A DNA stretch of 64,000 nucleotides, from positions 1 through 64,000 of the forward strand of contig JACJZQ010000016.1 in NCBI GenBank assembly GCA_020635495.1. The letters run 5' to 3'. A model generated the notes under the pieces. That model was not told the origin of the DNA and did no database searches. It saw only the letters and a program-made list of their open reading frames with translations. Below, one piece after another: positions 35,010 through 42,321 of the stretch. Numbering within the stretch: position 1 is the first letter of the stretch; each line of letters starts with the position of its first letter. The position numbers and the translations under genes were made by a program. Origin of the DNA: Flavobacteriales bacterium. GTDB taxonomy: Bacteria; Bacteroidota; Bacteroidia; UBA10329.

Positions 35010-37399
35010 GTGGTTTGGTTTTGAACGCTCAGCTCGGTCTCAGTTTCTTCTTCCGGATATACGGTATCCAGTCCTGCGTCTTTGAAATACTTGGTGGTTA
35101 ACGAACGCTCTAAGGTAAGTAATAGAGACGGTAGGAGGATGAGATTTGAGAACATTGCCACTAACAACGTGATGCTCACAAGCATGCCCAAAGCCTTGGT
35201 TCCTCCAAAGGTTGAAAGATGGAATATCGAGAACCCGAAGAAGAGCACAATGGAGGTGTAAGCCATGCTTAATCCAACTTCGTGAAGGGCCAGAATTACA
35301 CTACGTTTGATGCGCCAATTGTTGACCTCCAATTCCTGCCGGTATTTGGCCAAGAAGTGAATCGTATCATCTACCGAGATACCGAATGCAATACTGAAAA
35401 CAAGAATAGTTGAAGGTTTGATGGTAATGCCCAAGAAACCCATAAGTGCGCCTGTAAGAATCAGCGGAATAATGTTCGGGATCAGCGATACGGCTACCAT
35501 TCTCCAAGAACGGAACATGTATGCCATCAGCAAGGCAATAAGCACCACAGCAATTCCTAAACTGATGAATAGGTTCTTGACCAGATATTCGGTGCCTCGC
35601 AAATAGACAACCGAAGTTCCTGTAATGAGTGTTTGGTACTTATCAGGATTGAAAATGCTATCCAGAACGGGTCTTATTTCGCCTATCAGCCGTTCGGCCT
35701 CATCTGTTCCAACATCTTTCATTTGGAAACTGACCCGTGTTATTTGCTGTGAGCTGTCTATGAAACTTTTCAGCAGGCTGGATGCATCCTTGTTGCCTTT
35801 ATCGTTATCTGCGTACGATAGAATGAATCCGCGCTCAGCTCCACTTGGCAATCCGTATTTCGATGGCATTCCATTGTAATAGGCCTGCTTCAAAGACTTA
35901 ACGATCTCTGTCATGCTTACAGCACGGGAAAACTCTGGGTAGGCAGAAATGGCATCCTGGAGTTTGTCAATGCGCTTTAGCGTAGCAGGAGAAAGTGCCT
36001 TGCCCGGTTTTAGGGCGTCTATCTGAATCTCAAAAGGCACTACACCGTTGAACTGCTCTTCGAAAAAAGCAAGGTCTTTCAGTACATGGTGGTTCTCCGG
36101 AAAATCATCAACGATCTTTCCGTCTGAAGTAATGAGTGTAATGCCATAGATACCAACAACAACACAGGTTCCGAAAAACCAATACACACGGGATCGGTAC
36201 GAAAGAACGATCTCCACGATCTTGGAAATGAACACCTGCGATTGCTTGCGGTCCAGGTGTTTTACGTGGCGCGCTTTCGGCTCTTTCAGAAAGCTGAAAA
36301 TGATAGGAACCAAGAGCAACGACAGCACGAAAATGCACATGATGGAGATGGCCGCCACCACACCGAATTCGCGCATTACAGAACTCTCCACAACCGTGAA
36401 TGTGGCAAAACCAGCGGCCGTTGTTGCATTGGTCAGGAGTGTTGCTTTTCCAACTTTCCGTACCACTCGCTGCAAGCCTTTGATCTTGTTGCCATGAGAC
36501 CGGTATTCTGTGTGGTATTTGTTAAGCAAGAAGATACAGTTGGCCACACCGATAACGATGATCAGCGGAGGAACGAGCCCAGTAAGAATCGATAGTTGGA
36601 ATCCCATTACGGCCACAAAACCAATAGACCACAACGAGCCTATTGCGACAACCAACATGGCCACCATAACCACCTTGAACGAGCGGAAGAAAATGAACAT
36701 GATAACCGCGGTAACCAACAGCGCATACAGAATGAATAGGAACATTTCTGCCTTTACTACTTTGGCCAATAGACTTCGGATGTATGGCATGCCCGAATAC
36801 CGCAAATTAACCCCAAGACGGTCCTCGTATTTATCGCCAACGGCAACTATCTGGTCTGTCAAAGCCACCCGCTTCTTGCTGTCCAGCACTGTGGCGTTCA
36901 TGGTAATGGCCATCACAGAAATGTGAGATTCCTCATCCCACATCACATTATCGTAGAACTTCAAATTGACAATCTGCGCTTTTATGGAGTCAAGCTGTGC
37001 CTGTGTCTCCACCGGACCATCATGAATTAAGCTGAAATCGAACTTTTTGAGGCTGTCGTTACGCACAAGGTTGTAGCACCTAGCTGCGGAAACCACCTCT
37101 TCAATCCCTTCCAGTTCGCTTACCTCTTTGCCCAACTCATACCAAGCGTTGTAGACATCTTTTTTAAAGAAATCTTCTTGCTCAATTCCTATTACAAGCA
37201 CATCTCCATCCTCTCCAAAACGCTGTTTGAAGTCCTTGTAATTGATAAGCGTGCTATCTGTGCTTGGCAGGAGGGCAGCGAAATCGTAGCGGATCTTGAC
37301 CTGCGTGGCCATGAAACCCTGTACCAGCGTTATGAGTCCGATGACCACCAGAATGGCCACTCGGTTTCTAAGTATGATGCCAGCTATCTTCTGCCACAT
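35006..37399 (-). CDS. RND-superfamily MMPL-type transporter
   Basis: The 797-residue inner-membrane protein has two repeats, each a hydrophobic helix, a periplasmic domain of about 180 residues and five helices. Features are an N-terminal signal-anchor helix, GLVPPLIIVIGVANCIFLLNKYHTE in repeat one and FSIAFGISVDDTIHFLAKYRQE in repeat two, where the aspartates serve proton transfer. It belongs to the group that exports lipids or hydrophobic compounds (HpnN/MmpL-like) rather than tripartite AcrB pumps. Placement before rfbA and a polyprenyl synthetase is unusual and may point to envelope-lipid traffic. Confidence 0.88.
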   Translation of the reverse strand: MWQKIAGIILRNRVAILVVIGLITLVQGFMATQVKIRYDFAALLPSTDSTLINYKDFKQRFGEDGDVLVIGIEQEDFFKKDVYNAWYELGKEVSELEGIEEVVSAARCYNLVRNDSLKKFDFSLIHDGPVETQAQLDSIKAQIVNLKFYDNVMWDEESHISVMAITMNATVLDSKKRVALTDQIVAVGDKYEDRLGVNLRYSGMPYIRSLLAKVVKAEMFLFILYALLVTAVIMFIFFRSFKVVMVAMLVVAIGSLWSIGFVAVMGFQLSILTGLVPPLIIVIGVANCIFLLNKYHTEYRSHGNKIKGLQRVVRKVGKATLLTNATTAAGFATFTVVESSVMREFGVVAAISIMCIFVLSLLLVPIIFSFLKEPKARHVKHLDRKQSQVFISKIVEIVLSYRSRVYWFFGTCVVVGIYGITLITSDGKIVDDFPENHHVLKDLAFFEEQFNGVVPFEIQIDALKPGKALSPATLKRIDKLQDAISAYPEFSRAVSMTEIVKSLKQAYYNGMPSKYGLPSGAERGFILSYADNDKGNKDASSLLKSFIDSSQQITRVSFQMKDVGTDEAERLIGEIRPVLDSIFNPDKYQTLITGTSVVYLRGTEYLVKNLFISLGIAVVLIALLMAYMFRSWRMVAVSLIPNIIPLILTGALMGFLGITIKPSTILVFSIAFGISVDDTIHFLAKYRQELEVNNWRIKRSVILALHEVGLSMAYTSIVLFFGFSIFHLSTFGGTKALGMLVSITLLVAMFSNLILLPSLLLTLERSLTTKYFKDAGLDTVYPEEETETELSVQNQTT

Positions 37400-37406
37400 G
37401 GTTGCT

Positions 37407-37419
37407 GCTGATAATCAGC
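37407..37419. promoter_or_regulatory. Short palindrome upstream of the MMPL gene
   Basis: GCTGAT-A-ATCAGC is a perfect 6+1+6 palindrome ending 8 bases before the MMPL ATG, between its putative promoter and its start. It could bind a dimeric repressor or fold in the mRNA; there is no further evidence. Confidence 0.25.
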
Positions 37420-37447
37420 CGTTTGGCCCTTTCGCTTTTTGGGGCTG

Positions 37448-37478
37448 CGAAGCTAAGAAAATCACGTAGCCTATCCAA
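37448..37478 (-). promoter_or_regulatory. Promoter of the MMPL-rfbA-polyprenyl synthetase operon
   Basis: On the minus strand TTGG (ending at 37475-37478) is separated by about 20 bases from TAGCTTCG (37448-37455), a variant of TAnnTTTG. The 10 bases CTTCGCAGCC are repeated in inverted orientation in the divergent desaturase promoter at 37546-37555. Confidence 0.45.
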
Positions 37479-37542
37479 TGCAATCATGTCCTTATCAAGA
37501 CCTATCTGAGTACGGTAATTAGAGATGCCTTTGGCATTTGAC

Positions 37543-37550
37543 TACCTTCG
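37543..37550 (+). promoter_or_regulatory. Candidate -7 element of the desaturase gene
   Basis: TACCTTCG (37543-37550) resembles TAnnTTTG and shares CTTCGCAGCC with the divergent element. It lies only 6 bases before the ATG at 37557, so the transcript would be leaderless or nearly so. No TTG stands at the usual -33 distance. Confidence 0.3.
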
Positions 37551-37556
37551 CAGCCA

Positions 37557-38606
37557 ATGCGGCATGTTTCTGAAATAGCCTTTACCGACCCGGTTTTCAA
37601 AGACCATTCAGGTTCGGGTTTCACCCAGTTTATGATGCGCTACATCCGCGATGAGCGCGATATCGTTTTCATTCATCTCATTCTGAAAATCGTTCTCGTA
37701 ATTGTTCCGATTGCAGTTTATCTGTACCTGCCAGGCCGGTTCAATTGGTGGGTAGTTGTGGGGTATTTGGCTATCAACTGGGCATTTTTCACACCGCCAT
37801 ACATTCTCATGCTGCATTGCACCAGCCACAGACCGCTGTTTCAACGCAAGTACGACTGGATGAACAAGATCATTCCGTGGTTCTTGGGACCGTTCTTCGG
37901 AGAAACGCCCGAAACCTATTTCGGTCACCACATGGGAATGCATCATCCAGAGAACAACCTGCGCGAAGACCTCAGCAGCACCATCGAATATCAGCGCGAC
38001 AGTTTTGGCGATTTCATGAAGTATTTCCTACGGTTTTTCACCTTGGGAATGATCGATCTGACCAACTACTTCACGCGGAAAAAGCGTTTCAAACTGCGCA
38101 GGCACACGGTTCTGGGCGAATTGAGTTGGTACGCGTTTGTGATTGCCATGAGTTTTGTAAACTGGCAAGCAACACTGGCAGTTTTCATCATTCCGTTCGT
38201 GTTTACACGATTTATGATGATGGCGGGAAACTGGGGGCAACACGCCTTTGTAGATGCTGATGCGCCAGGAAACTGCTATCGCAACAGCATCACCTGCATT
38301 GAGGTGGCCTACAACAAGAAGTGCTTCAACGATGGTTATCACATCATCCATCACATTAAACCGAGCATGCACTACACCGACATGGCGCAGGAATTCCGAG
38401 ACAACTTGGACGCTTACGCCAAGGAAAAAGCGATTGTGTTCGAAGGCATCGATTTCTTCATGGTGTGGTTCTTCCTGATGACGGGCAATTACAAGGCGCT
38501 AGCCAAGAAGTTCGTCCGGTTGGATGATTCGCTGAAAACCGATGAAGAGGTGATTGCGTTCCTTAAAACCAGAACGAAGAGGTTGCCTGAGGAGAAGTTG
38601 ATCTAA
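37557..38606 (+). CDS. Membrane fatty acid desaturase family protein
   Basis: The 349-residue integral membrane protein has four or more helices (about 35-58, 62-86, 160-185, 187-215) and the di-iron histidine boxes: HCTSH (87-91), HHMGMHH (124-130) and the C-terminal HIIHH in NDGYHIIHHIKPSM. This is the FA_desaturase pattern; it would insert a double bond in, or hydroxylate, an acyl chain. Substrate and regiospecificity are unknown. A cysteine pair CFNDGYH near the last box is notable. It ends overlapping the convergent acetyltransferase gene by four bases. Confidence 0.88.
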   Translation: MRHVSEIAFTDPVFKDHSGSGFTQFMMRYIRDERDIVFIHLILKIVLVIVPIAVYLYLPGRFNWWVVVGYLAINWAFFTPPYILMLHCTSHRPLFQRKYDWMNKIIPWFLGPFFGETPETYFGHHMGMHHPENNLREDLSSTIEYQRDSFGDFMKYFLRFFTLGMIDLTNYFTRKKRFKLRRHTVLGELSWYAFVIAMSFVNWQATLAVFIIPFVFTRFMMMAGNWGQHAFVDADAPGNCYRNSITCIEVAYNKKCFNDGYHIIHHIKPSMHYTDMAQEFRDNLDAYAKEKAIVFEGIDFFMVWFFLMTGNYKALAKKFVRLDDSLKTDEEVIAFLKTRTKRLPEEKLI

Positions 38607-39121
38607 GGACGCTCCAACTCAAAATAAAGGCACTCAATTCCGTACCACGTGCCTTTGCCTTTTTCCCGTAAACCAATTTTCTTGATGACGGCTTGAGACG
38701 CATGATTGTCTGGCCGAACAATGGCGGCAATTTTCTTCAGACCAAGTGTTTCGAAACCATGTTTCAGCAGCGCTTTTCCTGCTTCGGTTGAGTAGCCCTT
38801 TCCCCAGAATTTCTTCTTGATGCGGAAACCGACCTCGACCTCACCGTTATCTGGCAGGTGTTTCAGAATGTACCAACCCATAAACTCGTCCGTGTCTTTC
38901 AAGTAGGCGGTCCAAAGTCCAAGTCCAGGGTTTTCAGCCATATATCTCAACAATTTCGGAACCGCTGCTTCGTGATGCGAACGGTCTCGAGGTTCGCCAT
39001 CGGTGATAAAACGCATTACCTCAGGGTCGCTGTCCAGATCAACCAACAGATCGATGTCTTCAGGTTTAAGCCATTTCAGTACAAGCCGCTCCGTTTCCAA
39101 AAAGGTTCCCGATCGTTTCAT
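38603..39121 (-). CDS. GNAT family N-acetyltransferase (RimJ/RimL-like)
   Basis: From the ATG at 39121 the product has 172 residues. It shows FLETERLVLKWLKPEDIDLL, GWYILKHLPDNGEVEVGFRIKKKFWGKGYSTEAGKALLKHGFETLGLKKI, which includes the acetyl-CoA binding segment, and NHASQAVIKKIGLREKG. This is the RimJ/RimL subgroup that acetylates protein N-termini or small molecules; the target is unknown. A longer reading frame upstream is rejected because it would run into the neighbouring promoter and adds 28 residues with no similarity to the family. Confidence 0.9.
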   Translation of the reverse strand: MKRSGTFLETERLVLKWLKPEDIDLLVDLDSDPEVMRFITDGEPRDRSHHEAAVPKLLRYMAENPGLGLWTAYLKDTDEFMGWYILKHLPDNGEVEVGFRIKKKFWGKGYSTEAGKALLKHGFETLGLKKIAAIVRPDNHASQAVIKKIGLREKGKGTWYGIECLYFELERP

Positions 39122-39154
39122 GATGCAAAGATGATGAATCACCTTTTTGCGGTA

Positions 39155-39185
39155 TTGCCGATGATGTTTGGTGCAGATATTTTTG
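39155..39185 (+). promoter_or_regulatory. Candidate promoter of the small Cys-rich gene
   Basis: TTG (39155-39157) and TATTTTTG (39178-39185) are 20 bases apart and fit the Bacteroidota consensus. The expected transcription start, about 39192, is at or just inside the GTG start of the small gene, so either the gene is leaderless or it uses another promoter. Confidence 0.35.
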
Positions 39186-39189
39186 GACT

Positions 39190-39351
39190 GTGCAAACAAA
39201 ACCACAGCCTCAGAATGAAGTCCGAGAACAACCTAGGTTCTCGAATTTTCTTGTTTTTGAATTCAAGAAGAAGAAAAAGAAGCAGTGTTGCGAGAAGTAC
39301 AAGCGTAAAGGCAAACGCTGCGGTTCGTGTCCGCTGAAGGGCTGTGCCTGA
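39190..39351 (+). CDS. Putative small basic Cys-rich protein, 53 residues
   Basis: This short frame starts at a GTG and ends exactly one base before the convergent DUF1287 gene. The product contains a lysine run (FEFKKKKKKQ) followed by CCEKYKRKGKRCGSCPLKGCA, with five cysteines in a zinc-ribbon-like or metal-binding arrangement. I recall similar lysine/cysteine-rich small tails in Bacteroidota but cannot name a family. No other canonical start codon exists in the frame. An overlapping frame with an ATG at 39213 gives an arginine/serine-rich, low-quality peptide and is not preferred. Confidence 0.4.
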   Translation: MQTKPQPQNEVREQPRFSNFLVFEFKKKKKKQCCEKYKRKGKRCGSCPLKGCA

Positions 39352-39924
39352 TCAAGGTTTCGGGTAGCGATAGTGGCCCGTTATGTCAAACTTGAAAAGA
39401 CAATCTTCCATTACCTGACCCGCACCGATGTTGTGCACGATCAGCGGTGTTTTTAGAAACATGGTTTTCTCGTCAACAACAATTCCGATGTGCGTAATTC
39501 CTCCGCCCAAGTTCCAAGTAACGATATCGCCAGACAGATAATCCTCAGCATTTTGAGTAACGGGCAATGAAACACCTTTTCGTTCAAAGAACTTTCGAAG
39601 ATTCGGCACACGTCTGTGGTCAATGTTATTGTCGGTGGATTTCAATCCCCAGTTTTTCGGGTAAAGGCTAAAATTGGCCTTCATGTCTTCGTGAACCAAT
39701 TGCTGAAGATCGATTCCAAGTTTTCGCAACGCGCGAATCACAACATCGGTACAAACACCTTTGCCGCTGGGCACATCTCCATTCGGATACGGAATACTGA
39801 AGTAGCTTGGGTCGTACACCACATCATCTTTGGTAAGTTCCATTGCCGCCTCAGAAAGTGGTTGATTCTGACCCGAAACGGTCAACGAAAACCAACACAC
39901 GACTACGGTAAAAAGTGTTCTCAT
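39352..39924 (-). CDS. DUF1287 family secreted protein (NlpC/P60-like fold)
   Basis: The 190-residue product has a signal peptide (ending LTVSGQ) and the DUF1287 core: VVYDPSYFSIPYPNGDVPSGKGVCTDVVIRALRKLGIDLQ with the candidate catalytic cysteine, HEDMKANFSLYPKNWGL, NIDHRRVPNLRKFF, and GDIVTWNLGGGITHIGIVVDEK with the candidate histidine. The family looks like a papain-fold peptidase or amidase exported to the periplasm, possibly acting on peptidoglycan; activity is inferred. It diverges from the alpha/beta hydrolase gene with a 27-base gap. Confidence 0.9.
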   Translation of the reverse strand: MRTLFTVVVCWFSLTVSGQNQPLSEAAMELTKDDVVYDPSYFSIPYPNGDVPSGKGVCTDVVIRALRKLGIDLQQLVHEDMKANFSLYPKNWGLKSTDNNIDHRRVPNLRKFFERKGVSLPVTQNAEDYLSGDIVTWNLGGGITHIGIVVDEKTMFLKTPLIVHNIGAGQVMEDCLFKFDITGHYRYPKP

Positions 39925-39951
39925 CGGTAGGAAAAGGTTAGTATTGTATGG

Positions 39952-40860
39952 ATGAATCGGCTAATGATAATGCTGGTCTGGTTGACTGCAAATTTGAACG
40001 CGATGGCACAGGTGGATATTGTAAACAAGGAAGCAAACGGCATGACTTTCAAATGCCGCGTGGCGGGAGACCCTTCGGGCGAACCCGTGATTCTGTTGCA
40101 TGGTTTTCCTGAAACATCTCACATGTGGATCCCACTATTGGAGCGACTTTCCGAGAACGGCTATTACTGCATAGCGCCCGACCAGCGTGGTTACAGCCCG
40201 CAGGCCAGACCGACCGATGTGAGGGCTTATGAGATTGAAGAATTGGTTTCGGATGTGGTGGCTTTGGCGGATGCTTTCGGTTTTGAGAAATTCCAGCTTA
40301 TTGGCCACGATTGGGGTTCGGCCGTTGGTTGGGGCGTGGTGGCATATCATCCCGATAGGGTAAAGAGTTGGACCGCGCTTTCCGTCCCGCACTTGAAGGC
40401 TTTCAGCGATGCAGTTCGATTTGACAAGAAGCAGAAGAAGATGAGCCAGTACATGGGCTTTTTCCAGCTGCGCGGAATTCCAGAATGGTTCATGCTGCGG
40501 AAAGACCGCAAAATGCTGAGAGGAACATGGCGTTCAAGTTCAGAGGAAGAAAAGCAAGATTACTTGGAGGTGATTGGAAACAAGCCTGGTCTGAAAGCGG
40601 CTTTGGCTTGGTATCGTGCTAATTACAAAGTCCTTAAAAAAGGGCAGAAAATGGACAATTACCTCGAAGTGAAAACACCGACATTATTGCTTTGGGGCAA
40701 GAAAGATTTTGCCATAGGACCAGTTGGTGTTGATGGAACCGCCCAATACATGAAAGGTGAGTACAAGCGTGTTGATCTGCAGGCCAGTCATTGGTTGATC
40801 CAAGAGGATTTTGAAGGATGTGCGATTCCGATTCTTGAGCATCTGAATAGCCACAAGTAA
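39952..40860 (+). CDS. Alpha/beta hydrolase of the epoxide hydrolase/haloalkane dehalogenase group
   Basis: The 302-residue protein begins with a hydrophobic stretch ending AMAQ, so it may be exported. It shows the oxyanion-hole HGFPETSHMW (about 49-58), DQRGYSPQARP, and an aspartate nucleophile in GHDWGSAVGW, which marks epoxide hydrolases and dehalogenases rather than serine esterases. The late acid is likely in LLWGKKDFAIG and the base in ASHWLIQED. The substrate is unknown. Its stop overlaps the next start by one base (TAATG). Confidence 0.88.
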   Translation: MNRLMIMLVWLTANLNAMAQVDIVNKEANGMTFKCRVAGDPSGEPVILLHGFPETSHMWIPLLERLSENGYYCIAPDQRGYSPQARPTDVRAYEIEELVSDVVALADAFGFEKFQLIGHDWGSAVGWGVVAYHPDRVKSWTALSVPHLKAFSDAVRFDKKQKKMSQYMGFFQLRGIPEWFMLRKDRKMLRGTWRSSSEEEKQDYLEVIGNKPGLKAALAWYRANYKVLKKGQKMDNYLEVKTPTLLLWGKKDFAIGPVGVDGTAQYMKGEYKRVDLQASHWLIQEDFEGCAIPILEHLNSHK

Positions 40861-41453
40861 TGCCGGTCATTGAAGACAAACAGGTTGGCAACAACCGTCT
40901 CGGTCTTTGGAAGATCGATGGTTCGGAAATTCGGTTTGAAACAGAATTTCCTGAACTGTCAGCGCAATTGTCGGTACGCCATCCAAGAACCCAATTACAA
41001 CGGTATGCTTCGCGATTGTTATTGGCAGAAATGTTGGGCAAAATGCCCGAAGTTTCAAAAGATGAAAACGGAAAGCCGTTGCTTCTTGACCATTCGTTGG
41101 AGATTTCCATTTCGCATACGGAAGGCTATGCAGCTGTTCTTCTCGGAACGGGAAAATTGGGCGTGGATGTGCAGCATTACAAACCGAATGTGATGAAAGT
41201 GCGCGACCGCTTTCTGGATGACCGCGAACTGGAAATGGCTCAGGACATCGAAACCACCACACTCTTTTGGGCAGCGAAAGAGGCGGTTTACAAATACAAC
41301 GCTAAACCAGGCTTGGATTTCCGCGACCCGATAACGGTTCATTCAATCGAGTCTGAAATTCTACCGAGCAGTTTTGTCTACGCAGGAGCTGAAACCAAGC
41401 TCAATCTCGGTTGGAAAAAACTGGACGGAGCGATGCTCGTTTGGACGATTTAA
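40860..41453 (+). CDS. 4'-phosphopantetheinyl transferase superfamily protein
   Basis: The 197-residue Sfp/AcpT-like enzyme moves phosphopantetheine from CoA to carrier proteins. The core motifs are ISISHTEGYAAVLLG, then LGVDVQHYK with the Mg-binding aspartate, and FWAAKEAVYKY with the WxxKEA motif. The protein is of single-domain type, so it may be an AcpS replacement or serve a specialised acyl carrier protein. It is coupled to the preceding hydrolase by one base and overlaps the convergent cysQ by four. Confidence 0.9.
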   Translation: MPVIEDKQVGNNRLGLWKIDGSEIRFETEFPELSAQLSVRHPRTQLQRYASRLLLAEMLGKMPEVSKDENGKPLLLDHSLEISISHTEGYAAVLLGTGKLGVDVQHYKPNVMKVRDRFLDDRELEMAQDIETTTLFWAAKEAVYKYNAKPGLDFRDPITVHSIESEILPSSFVYAGAETKLNLGWKKLDGAMLVWTI

Positions 41454-42241
41454 CGCTTCACGATAAACCACGGATTCAACAGGTTTTCCTTGTTGTAGCG
41501 GAGAGGAGTTACTTCGTCCTTTTCGGTCACGGTGCAGCCTGCGTTCAGCGCAATTGCTTGTCCAGCGCCTGTGTCCCATTCCATGGTAGGTGCAAAGCGA
41601 GGATAGACATCAGCCACGCCTTCCGCAACCAAGCAAAGTTTCAAAGAGCTTCCCATCGAGACCATTTCCACGTCTCCGTGTTCGGCTTTCATCTTGTCGA
41701 AATACTCCAAGGTTTCATCACTCATGTGTGAGCGACTTCCCACCATGGAGAAGGTTTTCCTGTCTGAAGCAATGGGCAATTTTTTTCCTTTTGATAGCAG
41801 ATCATTCAGGTCGGAATAAGAAGCATGAACCTTTGAGTAATCATTGATCTTGAACGCACCTAAACCTTTGATGCCGAGGTACATTTCATCCTTTACTGGA
41901 ACGTAAATAACACCCGAAACGGGAACACCATCTTCGATCAACGCAATGTTCACGGTGAATTCGCCATTGCGTTTCACGAACTCCTTGGTGCCATCCAACG
42001 GATCCACCAGCCAGAACTGTTTCCAGTCTTTTCGTTCTGCGTATGGAATGTCTTTTCCTTCCTCGCTCAGTACCGGAATGCCTGTGTCTTTAAGGTATTC
42101 CATGATCTTGAGGTGAGCACGTCTGTCGGCCTCGGTAAGCGGACTTTTGTCCTCTTTCACATCAACCGTAAACTCCGTTCCGTAAACTTCAAGTATTTCC
42201 AATCCGCCTTCAAAGGCACCTTTTATCGCTTGCTCTATCAT
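41450..42241 (-). CDS. cysQ: 3'(2'),5'-bisphosphate nucleotidase
   Basis: From the ATG at 42241 the product has 263 residues of the inositol-monophosphatase fold. Metal-binding motifs are seen in LSEEGKDIP, WLVDPLDGTKEFVKRNGEFTVNIALI and MEWDTGAGQAIALNAGC. CysQ removes PAP, the product left after PAPS donates sulfate. That matches the PAPS-making cysC-cysD-cysN genes 8 kb away and the sulfotransferases. It is followed by a palindromic intergenic repeat and then the SLC13 permease gene in the same direction. Confidence 0.93.
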   Translation of the reverse strand: MIEQAIKGAFEGGLEILEVYGTEFTVDVKEDKSPLTEADRRAHLKIMEYLKDTGIPVLSEEGKDIPYAERKDWKQFWLVDPLDGTKEFVKRNGEFTVNIALIEDGVPVSGVIYVPVKDEMYLGIKGLGAFKINDYSKVHASYSDLNDLLSKGKKLPIASDRKTFSMVGSRSHMSDETLEYFDKMKAEHGDVEMVSMGSSLKLCLVAEGVADVYPRFAPTMEWDTGAGQAIALNAGCTVTEKDEVTPLRYNKENLLNPWFIVKR

Positions 42242-42256
42242 GGCCGCGAAGTACAG

Positions 42257-42321
42257 GTTCAAAGTTCAAAGTTCCAAGCTCAACCCTATCTACATTGAAC
42301 CTTAAACGTTGAATTTTGAAC
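42257..42321. repeat. Intergenic palindrome between cysQ and the permease
   Basis: GTTCAAAGTTCAA at 42257-42269 and TTGAATTTTGAAC at 42309-42321 are reverse complements with one mismatch, separated by 39 bases. The left arm also contains an internal direct repeat (GTTCAAA twice). It could fold into a long hairpin in the intergenic mRNA and may separate the two transcripts. The element resembles small noncoding repeats scattered in Bacteroidota genomes. Confidence 0.55.

Noticed and set aside
33186..37399. A complete dTDP-rhamnose operon
   Set aside because: Only rfbA is present; the neighbouring SDR protein lacks a firm RfbB assignment and rfbC/rfbD are absent.
39213..39337. ATG frame MKSENNLGSR inside the small-gene region
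   Set aside because: Its product is arginine/serine-rich without family-like features; the overlapping Cys-rich frame is more protein-like.
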